In this document: positions 11,795 to 23,795 of the stretch, piece after piece
How the letters are laid out: every line of letters starts with the position of its first letter
How positions within the stretch are numbered: the first letter of the stretch is position 1
Assembly (NCBI GenBank): GCA_018466975.1
Contig: CM031560.1
Span: 2,728,001 to 2,792,000 of the forward strand
Length of the DNA stretch: 64,000 nt
DNA from: Sparassis latifolia
Lineage: Eukaryota > Basidiomycota > Agaricomycetes > Polyporales > Sparassidaceae
Reading direction: 5' to 3'
Notes under the pieces: model-generated
The model's database searches: none
What the model was told of the DNA's origin: nothing
What the model saw: the letters and a program-made list of their open reading frames with translations, nothing else
Made by a program: the position numbers and the translations under genes

Positions 11795-14700
11795 ATGACA
11801 GTGGAGGATATTCATGACCCACTCACGATAAACCTCAAGAAGCAGACAGCTCGTTTACGCGAACGAATTTTATTTGACCAACCTTCCAGCCCCACGGAGC
11901 TGTTGCACATATTATCTCGTCTGCTTTATACTCCTGAATATACCACCACTGTAGCAGACATATTCCGACCGCTGCTACTTGATTTGTGCGCAAGGTGGCT
12001 CCTCGACGATGGCAACTCCGAAGACAAGTTTGAAGCGTTGTGTCTATTGTTGAGGCACACCCGGAGCTGTATCCGTGAGTACGTACTTCAATTCTGTAGC
12101 TATTCACTGATTCGTTGTGCGCAGAGTATTTTCCGTATTTCTTCGTCGAAATAGTCTTGTAGATGGACCCTTGGTATTCGTCGCTCAGTCAGAGGATGTC
12201 GCGTCGCTCGACGCGCATATGCTGCATCGTATACTCCTTGGATATTACCGCATCCTACGAGCAAATAGAGACCTTCCACGAAGCCTCTTATGGTCACTAT
12301 CTCCCCTTTCTAAACTTATCTGGACGCCCCACCCGGACACAGGTGTTCGGTTTCTTGCAATTCAGTGCTACGCCGTGCAGTCCGGCATGATGGAGGGTGA
12401 GCGTGTCAAGTTGGAACAGGAGGTCATTGGCAGTGTCTCCGAAGTGGACTGTCCTATCGGATATGGGAAGAGCATCGACGGTTCACCGAGAGCAATAGAT
12501 GGTTGGCTGTTGCCCGTGTACGAGACCAAAAGGGTGGCAGACGCAAGGAATGCCCACCTACAGCAGCAAGATTATTTTTCACTAAATGAAAACGACTCAC
12601 AAGTGCCTATTCATCCCGCCGAGTTGAGGTGAGTCATATCTACTCTGACGTTATCTTAGTGCTGAAGTTTCCTCAAGTCCTCTCACCGTAAATGTCCACG
12701 GAATCCTCATGCTCCGTTCATCTGCTCCTACCACTCAGCAAATGACACTAATTGAAACACCGACAGCCTCACAAGCATTGCGTAGGCTGGCCGTGCACCA
12801 TTCTCTCCGCGTTCCGACTTTGCTTACTTCTGCTCCTTCTGCGGGAAAATCACTCCTCTTGTCACACATCGCTGCGCTGCTCCGCCCTGAAGTCCTTAAT
12901 CCCATTGTGGTGATTCAGCTTGCTGATACGTCTCTTGATGCGCGCTCGCTGCTGGGTTCCTACGTCTCTTCTCCAACTCGCCCCGGCACTTTCGAATGGA
13001 AAGAAGGCGTACTGGTGCGTGTGATGCGCCAAGGCAAGTGGGTCGTCTTTGAAGATATTGATCGCGCATCGCTGGAAGTCCTCGGCTTAATCAAACCCCT
13101 GGTCGAGTCGCTCGGGCTGGACAAATGGATTGGCGGGCGTGCTGTCCTGAACGTCCCTAACAGAGGGCCAGTGGAAGCGGAAGACGGATTTGCGATTTAT
13201 GCCACGCGATCTGTTGCGCCTTCCAGGGATGGTTCCTTTCCCAACCCTACCTTCTACGGTGCCCACAAGTACCATGAGATGGTCGTTCCGTCGCCGACTC
13301 TAGGCGATTTACGGATGATTGTTAACTCGAAGTTCCAGAGGCTATCGGGTGCCGTTGCGAGGCTCCTGATTGCCTTGTGGGAGGCTGTCGTTGCCCTAGG
13401 TAAGGCTACCCCGACTCGCAGCATCGGTTTGCGCGAACTGCTGAAGCTATGTATCCGAGTTGACAAACTCATTCCGCCATCACACCAATCCATGGATGTC
13501 GATGTGGATTCTGGCCAAACTCTCACGCTGTCGGATATCTTCCCGAACCCCACCTTTCGGGAAGACATGTACCTCGAGGCGCGCGACGTGTTTTTTGGCT
13601 CAGGCGCTACCACTGCATCTGCACGCGCTCATCTGGATGCTGTTGCTGCCGTTGCTGCGGAACATCTTGGGCTATCGCCGGAGAGACGAGACTGGATATT
13701 GCAAAGCCGCACCCCCGAGTTTGAAGTGGAGAAGGACGTCAATGGCAAGACTATCGCAGTGCGCATCGGACGGACGCGCCTGCGTGCATACAAGGCCTCT
13801 AGCGAGATCACACCCGCTATCGCTCGGCCGTTTGCGATGCATAGGCCTGCGATAATGCTGCTCTCACGCATTTCTACGGCTGTGTCCCTCAACGAGCCGG
13901 TTCTTCTTACGGGTGAGACAGGAACGGGGAAAACGAGTACGGTTTCCCGTCTTGCCTCTCTCCTTCGCCAGCCGCTTGTCTCTTTGAACCTCTCGAACCA
14001 GACTGAATCGTCTGATCTCCTGGGTGGGTTCAAACCCGTCGATGCGCGTGTGCCTGGATCAGAGCTACAGGCACGATTCCTAGAGCTCTTTGGCGGCACA
14101 TTCAGCAAGAAGAAGAATGCGAAGTTCGAGGAGTCCGTCAGGAAAGCTGTTCAAGAGAGCAAATGGAAGAGAGCCGTAGGACTTTGGACGGAGGCGGTCA
14201 AGTTGGCGAAGGCCAAGATACAAACGAGAATAGCGGAAGAGGAAAGGTATGTTCATCTTTGCGATCGTCCCTCGTACATTTGACTCACGACCTTTAGTGC
14301 GGAACACAGCAGAGCAGCAGGGGAGGCACCACGCAAACGACGGAAAGTTAATGAGTCAAATCTCAGCACTTCGGAAGCTCAGTGGAGTAGTTTCGAACGC
14401 GACGTTCAGGCCTTCGAGGTACAACATGTGCAGAGCAAGAGCAAATTCGCATTTTCCTTCGTTGAAGGACCGTTGGTTAAGGCATTACGTTCTGGCCACT
14501 GGTACGCTCCGTTCGAATTGCCGTGGTCTTGGAGGTGCTGATGTATAGTCCTCAAAAATTTCAGGATCTTGCTCGACGAAATAAATCTTGCAAGCGCTGA
14601 GACGCTTGAGTGCATCTCGAGCCTTCTACATGGTCCAACTGCATCCGTAACGTTGACAGAGCAGGGCTCCTTAGAGCCTGTCCTTCGACATCCCGATTTT

Positions 14701-17700
14701 CGCTTGTTTGCATGTATGAACCCGGCGACGGATGTTGGCAAGAAGGATCTTCCTCCGAACATACGATCAGCATTCACTGAGATCGATGTCTCACCTCCTG
14801 ATGCCGATAAGGAGACCTTGCTCAGTATAATTACGCAGTACATCGGATCGTGCACGGTGGGCGATAAAGGCGCGATCATGGACATCGCAGAGTTCTACAC
14901 TGCTGTCAAACAGTTAGCGGAAGATCGTCAGATTGCGGACGGCACCAATCACAGGCCACACTACAGCATGCGCACTCTGGCTCGTGCTCTCACCTTCACT
15001 GCCGATATGGCCAGCATGTATTCCTTGAGACGGGCGCTGTGGGAGGGGTGCCTGATGACATTTACGATGGTCTTGGATACTCCGAGCGCTGCTGCTGTTA
15101 CTATTCTAGCGCGAAAGCATGTTCTCGCCGGTGTGCGCAACGCGGGTTCGCTCTTGTCCCAAGAGCCTCCTGCACCGAAGCCTGGGGATGCGTTCATCAA
15201 ATTCGGTCCTTTCTGGCTAGAGCGTGGTCCGCTCCTGCAGGATCCAGTCGATGACTACATAATGACACCTTCGGTGGAAGTGAAGGTTATAAATCTAGCT
15301 CGAGTCATCGCAGCGAAGCGGTTCCCATTATTAATAGAAGGGCCAACATCTAGTGGAAAGACCAGCTCCATCGAGTATCTTGCCAAACGGACCGGCCATC
15401 GTTTTGTTCGCATCAACAATCACGAGCATACCGATATTCAAGAATACCTAGGAACGTATGTTTCGGATGCAGTAACGGGGAAGTTAGTGTTCAAGGATGG
15501 GTTGCTGGTGCGTGCCCTGCGCAATGGCGACTGGATAGTGTTGGACGAACTCAATCTTGCTCCGACGGATGTTCTCGAGGCCCTCAATCGCCTGCTTGAC
15601 GACAATCGCGAACTTGTGATACCGGAAACGCACGAGGTAGTAAGGCCACATCCGCATTTCATGCTATTCGCTACGCAGAACCCTCCTGGACTATATGCAG
15701 GACGGAAAGTACTATCTCGTGCATTTCGAAACAGATTCCTCGAGATTCACTTCGAAGATGTGCCACAGGCCGAGTTGGAGACTATTCTCTGTCAGCGTTG
15801 TCGCATCGCCCCGTCATACGGACAGCGAATTGTGGCTGTCTTTCGCGAGCTGCAGAAGAGACGCCAGTCAAGTCGGGTTTTCGAGAGTAAACACGGCTTT
15901 GCCACGCTTCGAGATTTGTTTCGATGGGCTGGAAGAGACGCGTTGGACTATGACGAGTTGGCAGCAAACGGTTATATGCTTCTCGCAGAACGCGCCCGTC
16001 GAGAAGACGACAAGGCAATTGTGAAGGAAGTCATTGAAACCATCATGAAAGTCCACATCGATGAGCGAAGTCTCTATGACTTCCACCAGCCACACCGTGA
16101 CCTCCCAGTGTTCCTTGGATGTCCTCTTCCTCCGCCAGGTCAAGTGGTATGGACGTCGGCAATGCAGCGTCTTTTTGTCCTCGTTTCTCGGGCTTTGCGG
16201 TTCAATGAACCTGTTCTACTCGTTGGAGAGACCGGTTGCGGGAAGACATCTGTATGTCAGCTGTACGCCGAGACAGTCTCGCAGACACTACGGACCGTTA
16301 ACTGCCACCAGAACACCGAAACTGCGGATCTGATTGGTGGATTGCGTCCGGTCCGCAACAGGGCGGCATTGGAAAGCGAGACGGTCCGTGAGACAGTATC
16401 GATACTCGAGCGATACGGGATTGCAAATGCGGAAACAAATATCCAGACACTGATTACCACCGTCGATCGGATTGTCAAGTCCAATGCTCACCATGCCGCA
16501 GAATTGAGCTCTTTGCAGGAAGTTCTTGCGAAGCTACAACGTCTGTTGGCGATGTTCCAATGGCGCGACGGCCCCCTTGTTGAATCGATGCGGAATGGCG
16601 ACGTATTTCTCCTGGATGAAATCTCACTGGCGGATGATTCCGTTCTGGAACGTCTTAATAGTGTGCTTGAGCCTGAACGTACCATCGTTCTTGCGGAACG
16701 CGGCGGCGACACACTTGAGTTGCCTTGTACTAAGGCAGCGGATAACTTCAAACTTGTGGCTACCATGAATCCAGGTGGCGATTACGGCAAGAAGGAGCTG
16801 TCGCCGGCACTGCGGAACAGGTTCACGGAGATTTGGGTACCATCTGTCACGGATCGAAATGATCTCGAGTGTATTGTCGACAGCCTATGGCGACATGCGC
16901 CCTTGAGAGACTACACGGGACCCGTTTTGGACTTTGTGGAGTGGCTCTGCGCCCAGGCTAATGATCGCTCTATCCTCAGCCTGCGCGATGTTCTGGTACG
17001 TATCTATTGTTCACATTAGTATCGAATTTTATAACCTGTTTTACATCGCAGGCGTGGGTCAATTTCTCGAACGCCACGTATCATTCCTATGGACAAGAGT
17101 GTATGCCCCCTAACGAGCTCTTTGTAAGTGATTAATCGACGCCTCTAGCATGTGATTACTCATATGATCTATAGCACCACGCAGCGAACATGACGTTCCT
17201 CGATGGTCTGGGTTCCATGCCTCAGTTCAACTCATACTCACGGAACGCGTTAGAATTGCTCCGGAGGAGGGCGATAGAGAAAGTACAAGACTTGGCGCCG
17301 CTTACGGATTCTGCAGAGTATACACCTTCGTTCGATTCCGCGCTTCGTGTGCAGCTTGGATCCTTTTCCATCCCTCGAGGACCGAAGGATCCTACTCCTC
17401 AGCAATTCAGCCTCCAAGCTCCAACTACCCGCAGTAATGTTCTACGCGTAGTGAGAGCATGCCAATTACCGAAGCCTATCCTGTTGGAAGGAAGCCCCGG
17501 AGTTGGTAAAACAAGTCTAATCGCTGCTTTAGCAAACATCTGCGGATACAATCTGTGTAGGATTAACTTGTCAGATCAGACCGACCTTGTCGATCTGTTC
17601 GGCTCAGATCTTCCGGTTGAAGGCGCAGAAGCAGGGCAGTTTACTTGGAAGGATGCAGAATTCCTTCGAGCGTTGCAGCAGGGACATTGGGTACTACTCG

Positions 17701-20700
17701 ACGAAATGAACTTAGCCCCGCAAGCTGTCCTTGAAGGTCTAAACGCAGTGTTGGACCATCGAGGGACTGTCTACATTCCCGAGCTCGGGCGTTCATTCAC
17801 TCGGCATCCCTCTTTCCGAATCTTTGCTGCGCAGAATCCATTACATGAAGGTGGTGGTCGTAAAGGCCTGCCTAAATCATTCCTGAACCGCTTCACGAAG
17901 GTCTATGTGCAAGAGCTTAATCCACAGGATTTACTACTAATTTGCCAGAAGTTGTTCCCGCACTGCCCTGTGGAACAACTGGAAGGATTAATTGCTTATA
18001 CCTGCCGTCTCAACGAGGAGGTCGTTCTCAAGCGATCCTTTGCTAGAGAAGGTGCACCATGGGAGTTCAACTTGCGCGATGTGATTCGTTGGGGTACATT
18101 ACTACGGCATTCAACCACGAGAAATTATGCGGCCCAGTATCTCCCTACCATTTTCCTACAGCGCTTCAGGTCTGATTCTGACAGGGAGCAAGCACGATCG
18201 CTTTTCGACAATATCTTCTCTGATACACCCAGGAAAGACGCAACGAGGTTATCCATTTCACCATCATTCCTCCAGGTGGGACAGTTCTTCGCATCTCGAC
18301 AAGGTGTCTCTCGTGGTCGTCGCCCAGGTCGGATACTCCAAACGCATCTGACTGCCTTCGAGTCCGTGGGGATTTGCCTGGAGAATAGCTGGTTGACGAT
18401 TCTTACCGGACTGCGCGACAGTGGTAAGACAGCCTTGGTGCGACTGGTAGCTAATATGTGTGGCAGGGACCTTCAAGAGATATCCATCAATAATGCATCC
18501 GACACGACCGACATTCTAGGCAGCTTCGAGGAGGTCGATAGCAATTACCGTGCAACTGCCATCGTGAACGATATTATCTCCCTGTTGGATCAAGTATCCA
18601 GCTCATCTAGTGGGTCCAAACTTCACGTGTTTGCTGACTACAGTGCTTTGAAGAGGGCGACACGAGATCGCCGGATGGTGCACGCCTTTCCAGAAGTAGC
18701 CAATCTCGCATGCTCCCTTCTAGACAGGCTTGAAGACTTACCTGAGCCGTGGTGTACTCAGCGACGAATACTTCGGGCGGACCTGAAGGCGATATCGCAT
18801 GGCGGCTCCGGAAGGCTGGAATGGGTTGACGGCCCTCTCGTCCATGCTTTGAGAGACGGTCACTGGCTTTTGCTCGACGGAGCAAACCTGTGCAGTCCTT
18901 CGGTTCTAGATCGTCTGAATTCCCTCTGCGAGGCTAATGGTACTCTCACATTGAACGAGAGGGGTCAAGTGGACGGCCAAGTGCAAGTTATAAAACCCCA
19001 TCCGAATTTCAGGTTGTTCATGTGCGTCGAGCCCCAGTACGGGGAATTATCCAGAGCCATGCGCAACCGAGGAATTGAAATCGCCCTTCTGAACACTTGG
19101 ACCGAAGAGGACCGCATACGCATCATGGACCACCTACGCCTTCCTGTCGTGTTTTCTGTGTTCTACCCCGACGTCAAAAAATCTTCGATCCAGTATGAGC
19201 TATTACGGAGAGGAGCAATCACAGCTCCAGCGGCATCTGCTCAACTCCTTGATTCTAGATGGCCTGCCCGCGGACTCTCCAGTAATGACAGCGCTGTTTC
19301 CCTGTTAATCGATCTGGCTCCTTCGCTGCAACTATCTTCGTCCATGTCGGTACTGGATTGTCATGCTGCGGCGAATTTTATTAGCAGAAACCTGGTACCA
19401 GCTTATCTGCCCTATGTCTCACGCTTCCTCCATGCAAGCTTCGCTTCCATGAATCCTCTTCTTCAAACAATATTGCATAGCTTCTCTCAATCTCAATTAC
19501 TCGGAAAGATTTTGAACCTGAGAGGAAGGTTGCATCGTTTAGGATTACCGTACGAATTTCTTGCTGTACAGGTTAGTGATACCATATTAGTCAATCGAAA
19601 CTTCGTCATCACCCGTTTTCGCGATGAGTACTAAACATGAAATACGTTCAGCCGATACCCTTCGAAGCGAAGTCACTGCCTCGTGCACTATACAAGAGTG
19701 AGATGGCCAAGATCCCGTTTGATGCAATTCCCCGTGCATTACGTGTGGTCATTGCCCTGCACTTTGAGAAAGAACGTGCGAAGAAGAGGTCAGCCGAACA
19801 GAGCGCAGAAACCGGACGAGCATCGAGACGACCCATCGAGAATGTCGGAAGAACACGCGCAGCAGAAGAGGCCAGATTGTTGTTGCAAGCTGTTCGTATC
19901 GCGACTCAGGACGTACTCCAATCTTTCTATGACGAAAGCGAGCCAACTGTACAGGTGAGTCTGCGAATTGGTTGATGGATTGTACGCCAAGTCAGTAGTG
20001 CTAACTTTCCAATAGGCCGTCTTGGATCTCACTTTGAAATTGCTTTATTACTCTCGCCATTTAGCAACAGCTTTGCTGGATACATCATTCAATTATTCCG
20101 TTGTTCAAGTCGTTGTCCGGTGGTTCATCGATGCACTGACTCTCCATTATCATCACTTTGCACAGGTCGAGGCACAAGCGAATGCCCTAGCGGATGCGGT
20201 GGCACTTACCTCTGGTAGCGGTTTGACAGAGATATGGACTACGTTGACGAGCAACAGTATGAACGAAGGTCGTATGGCCAGAGTGTTTGATGCGGAAAAG
20301 TTGATGGACAAACTGTTGGATCCAACTTCGCTCGGTGTGATGACAAGTTGTCTTCAAAAATGCTGCTATGCTGATATGTTTTCCAGAGCGTCGGTCACAG
20401 ATGCTTCAAGTTGCCGCAATCTGGTGTAATTCAGGCGTTGCATCCAATGCTGAACAACGCGATGCGATCCGGCTGGCAGAACGATTGGAGAAGGTGATTC
20501 TTGTTATCGTATTGGATGAACGCATGCTAAAGGACAGATAGTGGTTTTCGATATCCCCGGGCAGTGTAGTTGAACCCAACGGCGCCGAGGTCACTCAGGT
20601 TGGGTTGACGTTCCTCACGAGTGAACTTTCCGCGTTGCAACGTGTTCTATGTCGCGAACCTCTAAACGGCGATTTAGTTGAGGTGTGTACATTTTGTCGT

Positions 20701-20801
20701 TTTCGAGTGCCTTGTTTGAACGCGATCCAGAAACGCCGCAAATCCTTGAACGAGTTGTTGGATCTCGGCCTCCAGAGCCTCAATACGCCTCTGTCGCACC
20801 T
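11581..20801 (+). repeat. Left arm of ~9.2-kb inverted repeat (MDN1 5' half)
   Basis: This arm matches 34137-43347 in reverse complement, with scattered substitutions and small indels. It starts at tgaacagctgtt, where the two sides diverge outward, and ends precisely at the N gap. In the 814-residue AAA5-AAA6 exon I count roughly a dozen amino-acid differences, about 1.5-2 percent. Confidence 0.95.
11795..20801 (+). pseudogene. MDN1: Midasin 5' half, second copy (alternate haplotype or truncated duplicate)
   Basis: This copy encodes the N-terminal region and all six AAA modules of midasin, then is cut by the gap before the long linker, acidic region and MIDAS domain. Visible P-loops are SAPSAGKS (AAA1), GETGTGKTS (AAA2), GPTSSGKTS (AAA3), GETGCGKTS (AAA4), GSPGVGKTS (AAA5) and GLRDSGKTA (AAA6). 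Exon 1 has a one-base deletion near 12052 (ttgttgaggc, against ttgttggaggc in the other copy). It breaks the frame before the first intron, so the copy as assembled cannot make midasin. The remaining exons keep frame. It is best read as the alternate haplotype of 27038-43143, or less likely a real truncated duplicate. The frameshift could be a sequencing error. Confidence 0.85.
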
Positions 20802-20901
20802 NNNNNNNNNNNNNNNNNNNNNNNNNNNNNNNNNNNNNNNNNNNNNNNNNNNNNNNNNNNNNNNNNNNNNNNNNNNNNNNNNNNNNNNNNNNNNNNNNNN
20901 N
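20802..20901. other. Assembly gap of exactly 100 N
   Basis: One hundred N characters, the conventional placeholder for a gap of unknown size between scaffolded contigs. The sequence on the left is MDN1. The sequence on the right is unrelated to the next part of MDN1. Confidence 0.99.
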
Positions 20902-21740
20902 AATTTCCTGCCAGTGATGGCCACGCGAATCGCGAATCTGCAACAAGTTGAGATTTCTAGGCTTTCTCCCCCCGAGTCTTCTATGCTCGAGAAGGTCGTC
21001 TTCACCACAGATAGAATATACTGTGTCCACGAATGCACGCCTCGTGACTGATACGAGCGAAGCGTAACAGTCACCGGTCACCGGAGACGGTGAGCTACTT
21101 ATCTGGACATCTAATATTGTGCAAATATCCCATCTAACATTGTACATATGTGGTAGAATGTCAGACAGTTGTACATACATGTACAATGTAAGGCAGAATT
21201 TTCCCACAATGTCCGCAGATGCGATATTGCACACTGTCTCCGGTGAGTGGAAGCTTCGAATCGTGTCACACAAGGTTGCGCACAGCCTACATAGTGCTGC
21301 TGCGGTATGATTAGTCGCTACAGGCAGTGTCGAGCTCGAGTTGAGCTCGAGAATGCAGAAACTCACCTAAATAACAAGCCTGGGCCTGCAAACACTTGAA
21401 GATAAAGATGCTGTATAAATCGGAATGAAAGACGAAACACAGGCGCACGGAAATTTTCTGGAAAGTCGACTGTTATAACGACGAACTTCTTATACAGCCA
21501 AAGGTAGTCGTCCATCTGCATCAGACATTCAGCACTTTACATCGTGCTTGTGCCCGACAGTCGTGGAATTATGAACAGGGTACCTGTTCTGATTGTATGG
21601 TAGAGAATCAGGAGCAGTTTGAAAAACCCTTCACCAAAACTGTAGCGGTAAGTAACACTAAACATCCTCAACATCCCATTCCATCTTCAACTCAACACCC
21701 AGCGTCCATGACCGTCCCTAGCATCTTGAAGCTTAAGGTC
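20902..21740. other. Contig start, no gene recognised
   Basis: About 840 bp downstream of the RAD60-like gene's stop codon. A plus-strand open stretch at 20902-21051 runs off the gap and could be a gene end, but no family is recognisable. Around 21115-21200 there are near-repeats of the form ttgtacatatgt / ttgtacatacatgtacaatgt with local palindromic symmetry. Confidence 0.35.
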
Positions 21741-23549
21741 TCATAGGCCTGCGACCTCGACCAAATCTCCGTCGTCCAAATCGGCTTCTCCAATTCCCGA
21801 CGCAGGGTCCATCCTATCTCCATCCACAACCAAGTACGCACCCGCAGGCGGCGCAGGCTTTCCACGCTTCCCCTTCTTCGCCGGCGTGCCCGCGGCGCCA
21901 TACTGCTCTGCGAGCCCCGCCTTCTTCAGGAACGCCTTCACGATCGCGCCGCAAGCCGTTGTGGGGCGTACGGTGAGTACGATGTCTTTCGCCTTTGTGG
22001 AGCGCACCGTCAGCCGGAACTTGTCGTCTTCTGTCCCGGACTCAGCTGCGGAATCGGCCTCGGACTCGTCCAGCGTCGGGGAAGGTGACCGTGCATGCGA
22101 AGGCGAGCGCTCGTGTAAGGCAGAAGGTGAGCGTTCGCGGCGGTTCGCGAGGAGGTATTCGTATGTCATTTTGTCGCACGCATCTGCAAGGATCGTCAGC
22201 GTGATTGGAGCTCGTCGTCGGCAGATGCTTACCGAGTTCAGCCTCAGCCCACACGCCTATGCTGTGCGGGGTCGCAGAAGGGAAGACGCGCGTGCCATTG
22301 TAGGTCATCACCAGGTGGTCCGAGATGATCTCTGCGGCATCTGCTGTCTCATCGAAAACCTCGCGAAACGGGTCTTGCTGAATAGACATCCACCAGTCAG
22401 CACCAATCGAGGCCTGAACAGACTCGACGTGAACGCACCCGCCTCATTTTGAACCCCCATAAGCCCGCCTTGGCTGTCGGGTTTAGCGGGTGTGGCTTCC
22501 AGTGCACCTTGATCGCGACAGTTTCCGGGCCTCCCTCTGCAAGGATGTCATCATCCATCGCAGATTGCGACCGGGCTTGCATTTGGCGCGCAAGTGAGGC
22601 CAACTCTGGGTCCAGGGCAATTGTGTCGGTGGAATCATCTTCAACGGAGATTGGAGAGGGGGCTCGTGGAGCCACGCCGATAAGTTGTCTAGTAAGAAGA
22701 CGTTAGCTAAGTTCAAAGAAAGACCATGTATCAGGACGATGCCATACAGCCTTCGCGTGGCAGGTGACATAAGTTGGGACACACGTATAGCCATACCCAA
22801 TGAAGCACATTCGCAACGCCCACCACACTAAACCCGTAGATACCACAAAGTCTTTGAAAAAGTGTAGCACTCGCGTGGAAGTAGGAACAGGATGCATACT
22901 GCACTTTCTCCTTGGCAATTTGGATCGCAATCAAAGGCACCGCAGGAGGAGGTGTAATAGACTGAGACCGACTACGCTGCCGCTTATTGACGCGCTTTTG
23001 TGCCTGTGCAGCGTCTCGTTTTCCATTGGGAGTGGCCTGCTCTACGCGGCGTAGGATGACCTCGTCGTCCTCGTCGTCAGAAGAAAGCAGACTGTGGTGA
23101 CGTAGAGTCAAACACGCATTACAGAATTCGGTAGCTTGCGTACTCACAGTATCGCGTCCTTTGACATCTTTGTCCACTTCGGGACTTCGTCCTTGGTGGT
23201 CCGTCGGCGGTGTTTATGTGGCATATCATCTTCCTCATCTTCCTCATCTGAGCTCATTCGTTTATGCGCTTCCTTCTCTGAACATATCTCATGAGCAAAC
23301 ACATACCAAGTGATTTAGGAATGCACCTGTACCGTGGGAGATCTTGTCCAGCTTCCTCCACGTTTGCGCCGTGCGCGTGCGGTTCCTGAAGAACAGTTCG
23401 TCCTCGTCGGCGACAGCATCGACCGGGGAACCTTCCAGTGGAGGCGAGGTGATCGTGGATGGGCCGGGCGAAGAGGCAGTAGGTGCAGGTGCGGGGGCAG
23501 GGACATGGACGACGGGGCGTGGTCGCGGGCGTGGGCGAGGACGCGACAT
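21741..23549 (-). CDS. RAD60/ESC2-type protein with two SUMO-like domains
   Basis: Six exons on the minus strand: 23549-23333, 23277-23148, about 23091-22900, 22688-22439, 22377-22233 and 22183-21741. The intron at about 22899-22689 (211 bp) is longer than the others, which are near 50-60 bp. The N-terminal part is Arg/Pro/Ala-rich and then acidic and disordered. A first SUMO-like domain starts at VAIKVHWKPHP and includes DPFREVFDETA, ISDHLVMTYNGTRVF and SATPHSIGVW. A charged Ser/Glu linker follows. The C-terminal second SUMO-like domain contains DIVLTVRPTTACGAIVKAFL, YLVVDGDRMDP and ends DLDDGDLVEVAGL. This architecture matches Rad60/Esc2/NIP45, SUMO-mimic factors that work with Ubc9 and the STUbL pathway in recombinational repair and silencing. 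It is divergent from the GCFC gene. Confidence 0.88.
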
Positions 23550-23795
23550 CACGGCTCGTCGCGGTCACAAGGGAAAGGTGGGGCGTGGGAATCTTTCCTT
23601 TCCCGAAATCGACATTCTCTAATCACGTGCCTCCTCACCGTAGAGCTCAACGTTGTGCTCGTCCTCGACGCTCGTCGTCCCCGTTGTTGCTGGTGCTGCG
23701 ACTGTTACGACCCTTGCTACCTGGCGTTTTAGCTGATCTGCTCCTATAAAGCTTTTCTGTCGCCAGATCTGTACCACAGAGTTACTCTGGCAGCG
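23550..23795. promoter_or_regulatory. Bidirectional promoter, RAD60-like / GCFC-like genes
   Basis: 246 bp between two divergent start codons; a shared promoter is inferred from the arrangement. A TATA-like ctataaagc sits near 23745 on the plus side. Confidence 0.45.

Noticed and set aside
21100..21200. Palindromic ttgtacat words as a possible mobile element end
   Set aside because: Too short and irregular; no second copy was found in the window.
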